From: Nitrococcus sp.
GTDB taxonomy: Bacteria > Pseudomonadota > Gammaproteobacteria > Nitrococcales > Nitrococcaceae
Length of the DNA: 8,470 nucleotides
Direction: 5' to 3'
NCBI GenBank assembly: GCA_030452365.1
Contig: JAKDMK010000081.1
Span: 1-8,470 of the forward strand
The position numbers and the translations under genes are program-made. A model generated the notes under the pieces. The model did no database searches. It was not told the DNA's origin and saw only the letters and a program-made list of their open reading frames with translations. Of this stretch, positions 7,734 through 8,470 are shown piece after piece; position 1 is the stretch's first letter; each line of letters begins with the position of its first letter.

Positions 7734-8260
7734 GCCCTCTATGAAGAAGTGGCTCCTCAGCTGAATCTGTGGGTGGACGTCGGCTCGGGCAGAGCGCCAA
7801 GTGCATGATACAAAGCGATTTCAGCTGCGCGATAGGTGCGAAAGCCAAAGGATTTTCTGGAGGTCAGTTTTGCCTTGGTGTTAAAGCCCTCCACCACGCC
7901 GCTGGAGAGCTGGCCCTTGGCACGGAACCAGTTGAGCACAAGCGCCTCGTGACGGCGCAACATCCTGGCCACCCTTTTCATGGGTTCGATCCTCGAGCGC
8001 ATGGTCTTTGTACACCACCGCTCCAGGAAACGCCCCGCCCAGTAGGGCGAGATGTAGCCCCAGAACAGCTGAAACTCCTCCTTCAGCAGATAGGCCCGAA
8101 CCGACTTGAGGTTGTATTGAAGCAGCTCGGCGAGCCGCGCCTGCTGGCTCTCGCTCAAGTTCTCCGGGCGCTTGAGCAGCAGCCAGCGGCTGCGGGTGAG
8201 CACCGGCTCCTCGTCGTTAGCCTTGAGCTCCCTGACCTCGCCGGCGCGTACCTCGCGCTC
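7733..8260 (-). mobile_element. Remnant of an ISL3-family insertion sequence
   Basis: This stretch covers the recognisable transposase part plus its downstream flank. The 3' limit is inferred: HicB similarity ends at about 7733, and the transposase stop is at 7757-7759, so the element's terminal inverted repeat should lie in between. The sequence starting GGCCCTCTATGAAG at 7733 is a candidate, but the opposite end is not in the window, so no inverted repeat or 8-bp target duplication can be shown. The limit near 8260 is where family resemblance of the encoded protein stops. Both borders are approximate. Confidence 0.5.
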
Positions 8261-8470
8261 TATGCCTGGAAAGATCCCAAGGCGCATCGCCAGCGCCTCG
8301 TCCTTGCCTTGCGCGCGGCTCGCACGCGCCGTCATCCACACCGCCCACTTGCCCTCTCGCGGCAAAAGCTGCCAAAGCGGTAATTGAATGCCCCACGCCG
8401 GGTTACCGCCCGCCAGCCGCAAGCTGCTGATCCCCCCTTTCGTACGCCTTGACCAGTATACTGCCGCCAT
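7757..8470 (-). CDS. ISL3-family transposase, C-terminal part, probably 5'-truncated
   Basis: A DDE transposase fragment of the ISL3 type. From residue about 72 the 237-residue reading matches the family: REVRAGEVRELKANDEEP, TRSRWLLLKRPENLSESQ, AELLQYNLKSVRAYLLKEEF, WCTKTMRSRIEPMKRVARML, LSSGVVEGFNTKAKL (catalytic Glu194), FGFRTYRAAEIALYHALG and the ending LPEPTSTHRFS. Full-length relatives have about 400 residues, with an N-terminal zinc-finger/helix-turn-helix region and two catalytic aspartates before this part; the expected motif of the form LDRFH is not found upstream in any - strand frame. Residues 1-70 (8261-8470) have no resemblance I can name. The frame is open to the window edge, so the ATG at 8470 may be fortuitous and the gene may continue outside. 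Lacking both catalytic aspartates as far as visible, it should be inactive. Confidence 0.85.
   Translation of the reverse strand: MAAVYWSRRTKGGISSLRLAGGNPAWGIQLPLWQLLPREGKWAVWMTARASRAQGKDEALAMRLGIFPGIEREVRAGEVRELKANDEEPVLTRSRWLLLKRPENLSESQQARLAELLQYNLKSVRAYLLKEEFQLFWGYISPYWAGRFLERWCTKTMRSRIEPMKRVARMLRRHEALVLNWFRAKGQLSSGVVEGFNTKAKLTSRKSFGFRTYRAAEIALYHALGALPEPTSTHRFS
8261..8470. other. Unassigned sequence fused to the truncated transposase
   Basis: No gene could be recognised here. The transposase frame stays open across it on the - strand, giving a segment with LRLAGGNPAWGIQLPLWQLL and GKWAVWMTARASRAQGKDE, rich in Trp and unlike ISL3 N-terminal domains, without Cys pairs of a zinc finger. The opposite strand also stays open as far as a TAA at 8381-8383, so open frames are weak evidence in such GC-rich DNA. 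It may be a fragment of another gene joined to the element by deletion, or the 3' part of a gene outside the window. Confidence 0.35.

Noticed and set aside
7769..8383. 204-residue open frame on the + strand opposite the transposase
   Set aside because: The - strand reading matches the ISL3 family over more than 160 residues, so the + strand frame is its shadow.
8455..8460. TATACT on the - strand as a -10 box
   Set aside because: A single hexamer at the window edge with the -35 region out of view is not enough, and the reading frame it sits in may be part of a longer gene.
1..8470. CRISPR array, tRNA, rRNA or a new defence system
   Set aside because: No regularly spaced repeats, cloverleaf or rRNA-like stretch were noticed. 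The only accessory material is a HicB relic and an IS remnant, neither of which makes up an intact system.

Overview
The window looks like a chromosomal segment of a GC-rich gammaproteobacterium outside the enterics. The gene order pepP - ubiH - ubiI - gcvT - gcvH - gcvP is the arrangement known from Escherichia coli. Here the glycine decarboxylase P-protein is split into two genes (gcvPA and gcvPB), as in many non-enteric bacteria. A more exact placement is not justified from this sequence alone.

Layout: positions 2-148 hold the 3' end of pepP. It overlaps ubiH by 4 bp (GTGA), and ubiH overlaps ubiI by 4 bp (ATGA), so these three genes are very probably translationally coupled. After a 39-bp gap come gcvT, gcvH, gcvPA, tpx and gcvPB, all on the + strand with gaps of 18 to 53 bp. 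Positions 1-7572 can therefore be read as one long + strand gene train. I see no convincing internal promoter or terminator in the short gaps, though I cannot exclude them.

The gene products fall into three groups. UbiH and UbiI are FAD monooxygenases that hydroxylate the ubiquinone ring. GcvT, GcvH, GcvPA and GcvPB are the T, H and P proteins of the glycine cleavage system; the L protein (Lpd) is not in the window. Tpx is an atypical 2-Cys peroxiredoxin, and its position between the two P-protein subunit genes is the most unusual point of the main gene cluster.

Downstream of gcvPB the sequence becomes accessory and decayed. Positions 7583-7733 carry a relic of a HicB-family antitoxin, frameshifted near its start and ending where an ISL3-type insertion sequence begins. 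On the - strand, 7757-8470 encodes the C-terminal part of an ISL3-family transposase. Its first 70 visible residues do not look like the family, so the element appears to be 5'-truncated near 8260. The last about 210 bases are unexplained. I found no CRISPR array, tRNA, rRNA or recognisable new defence system.
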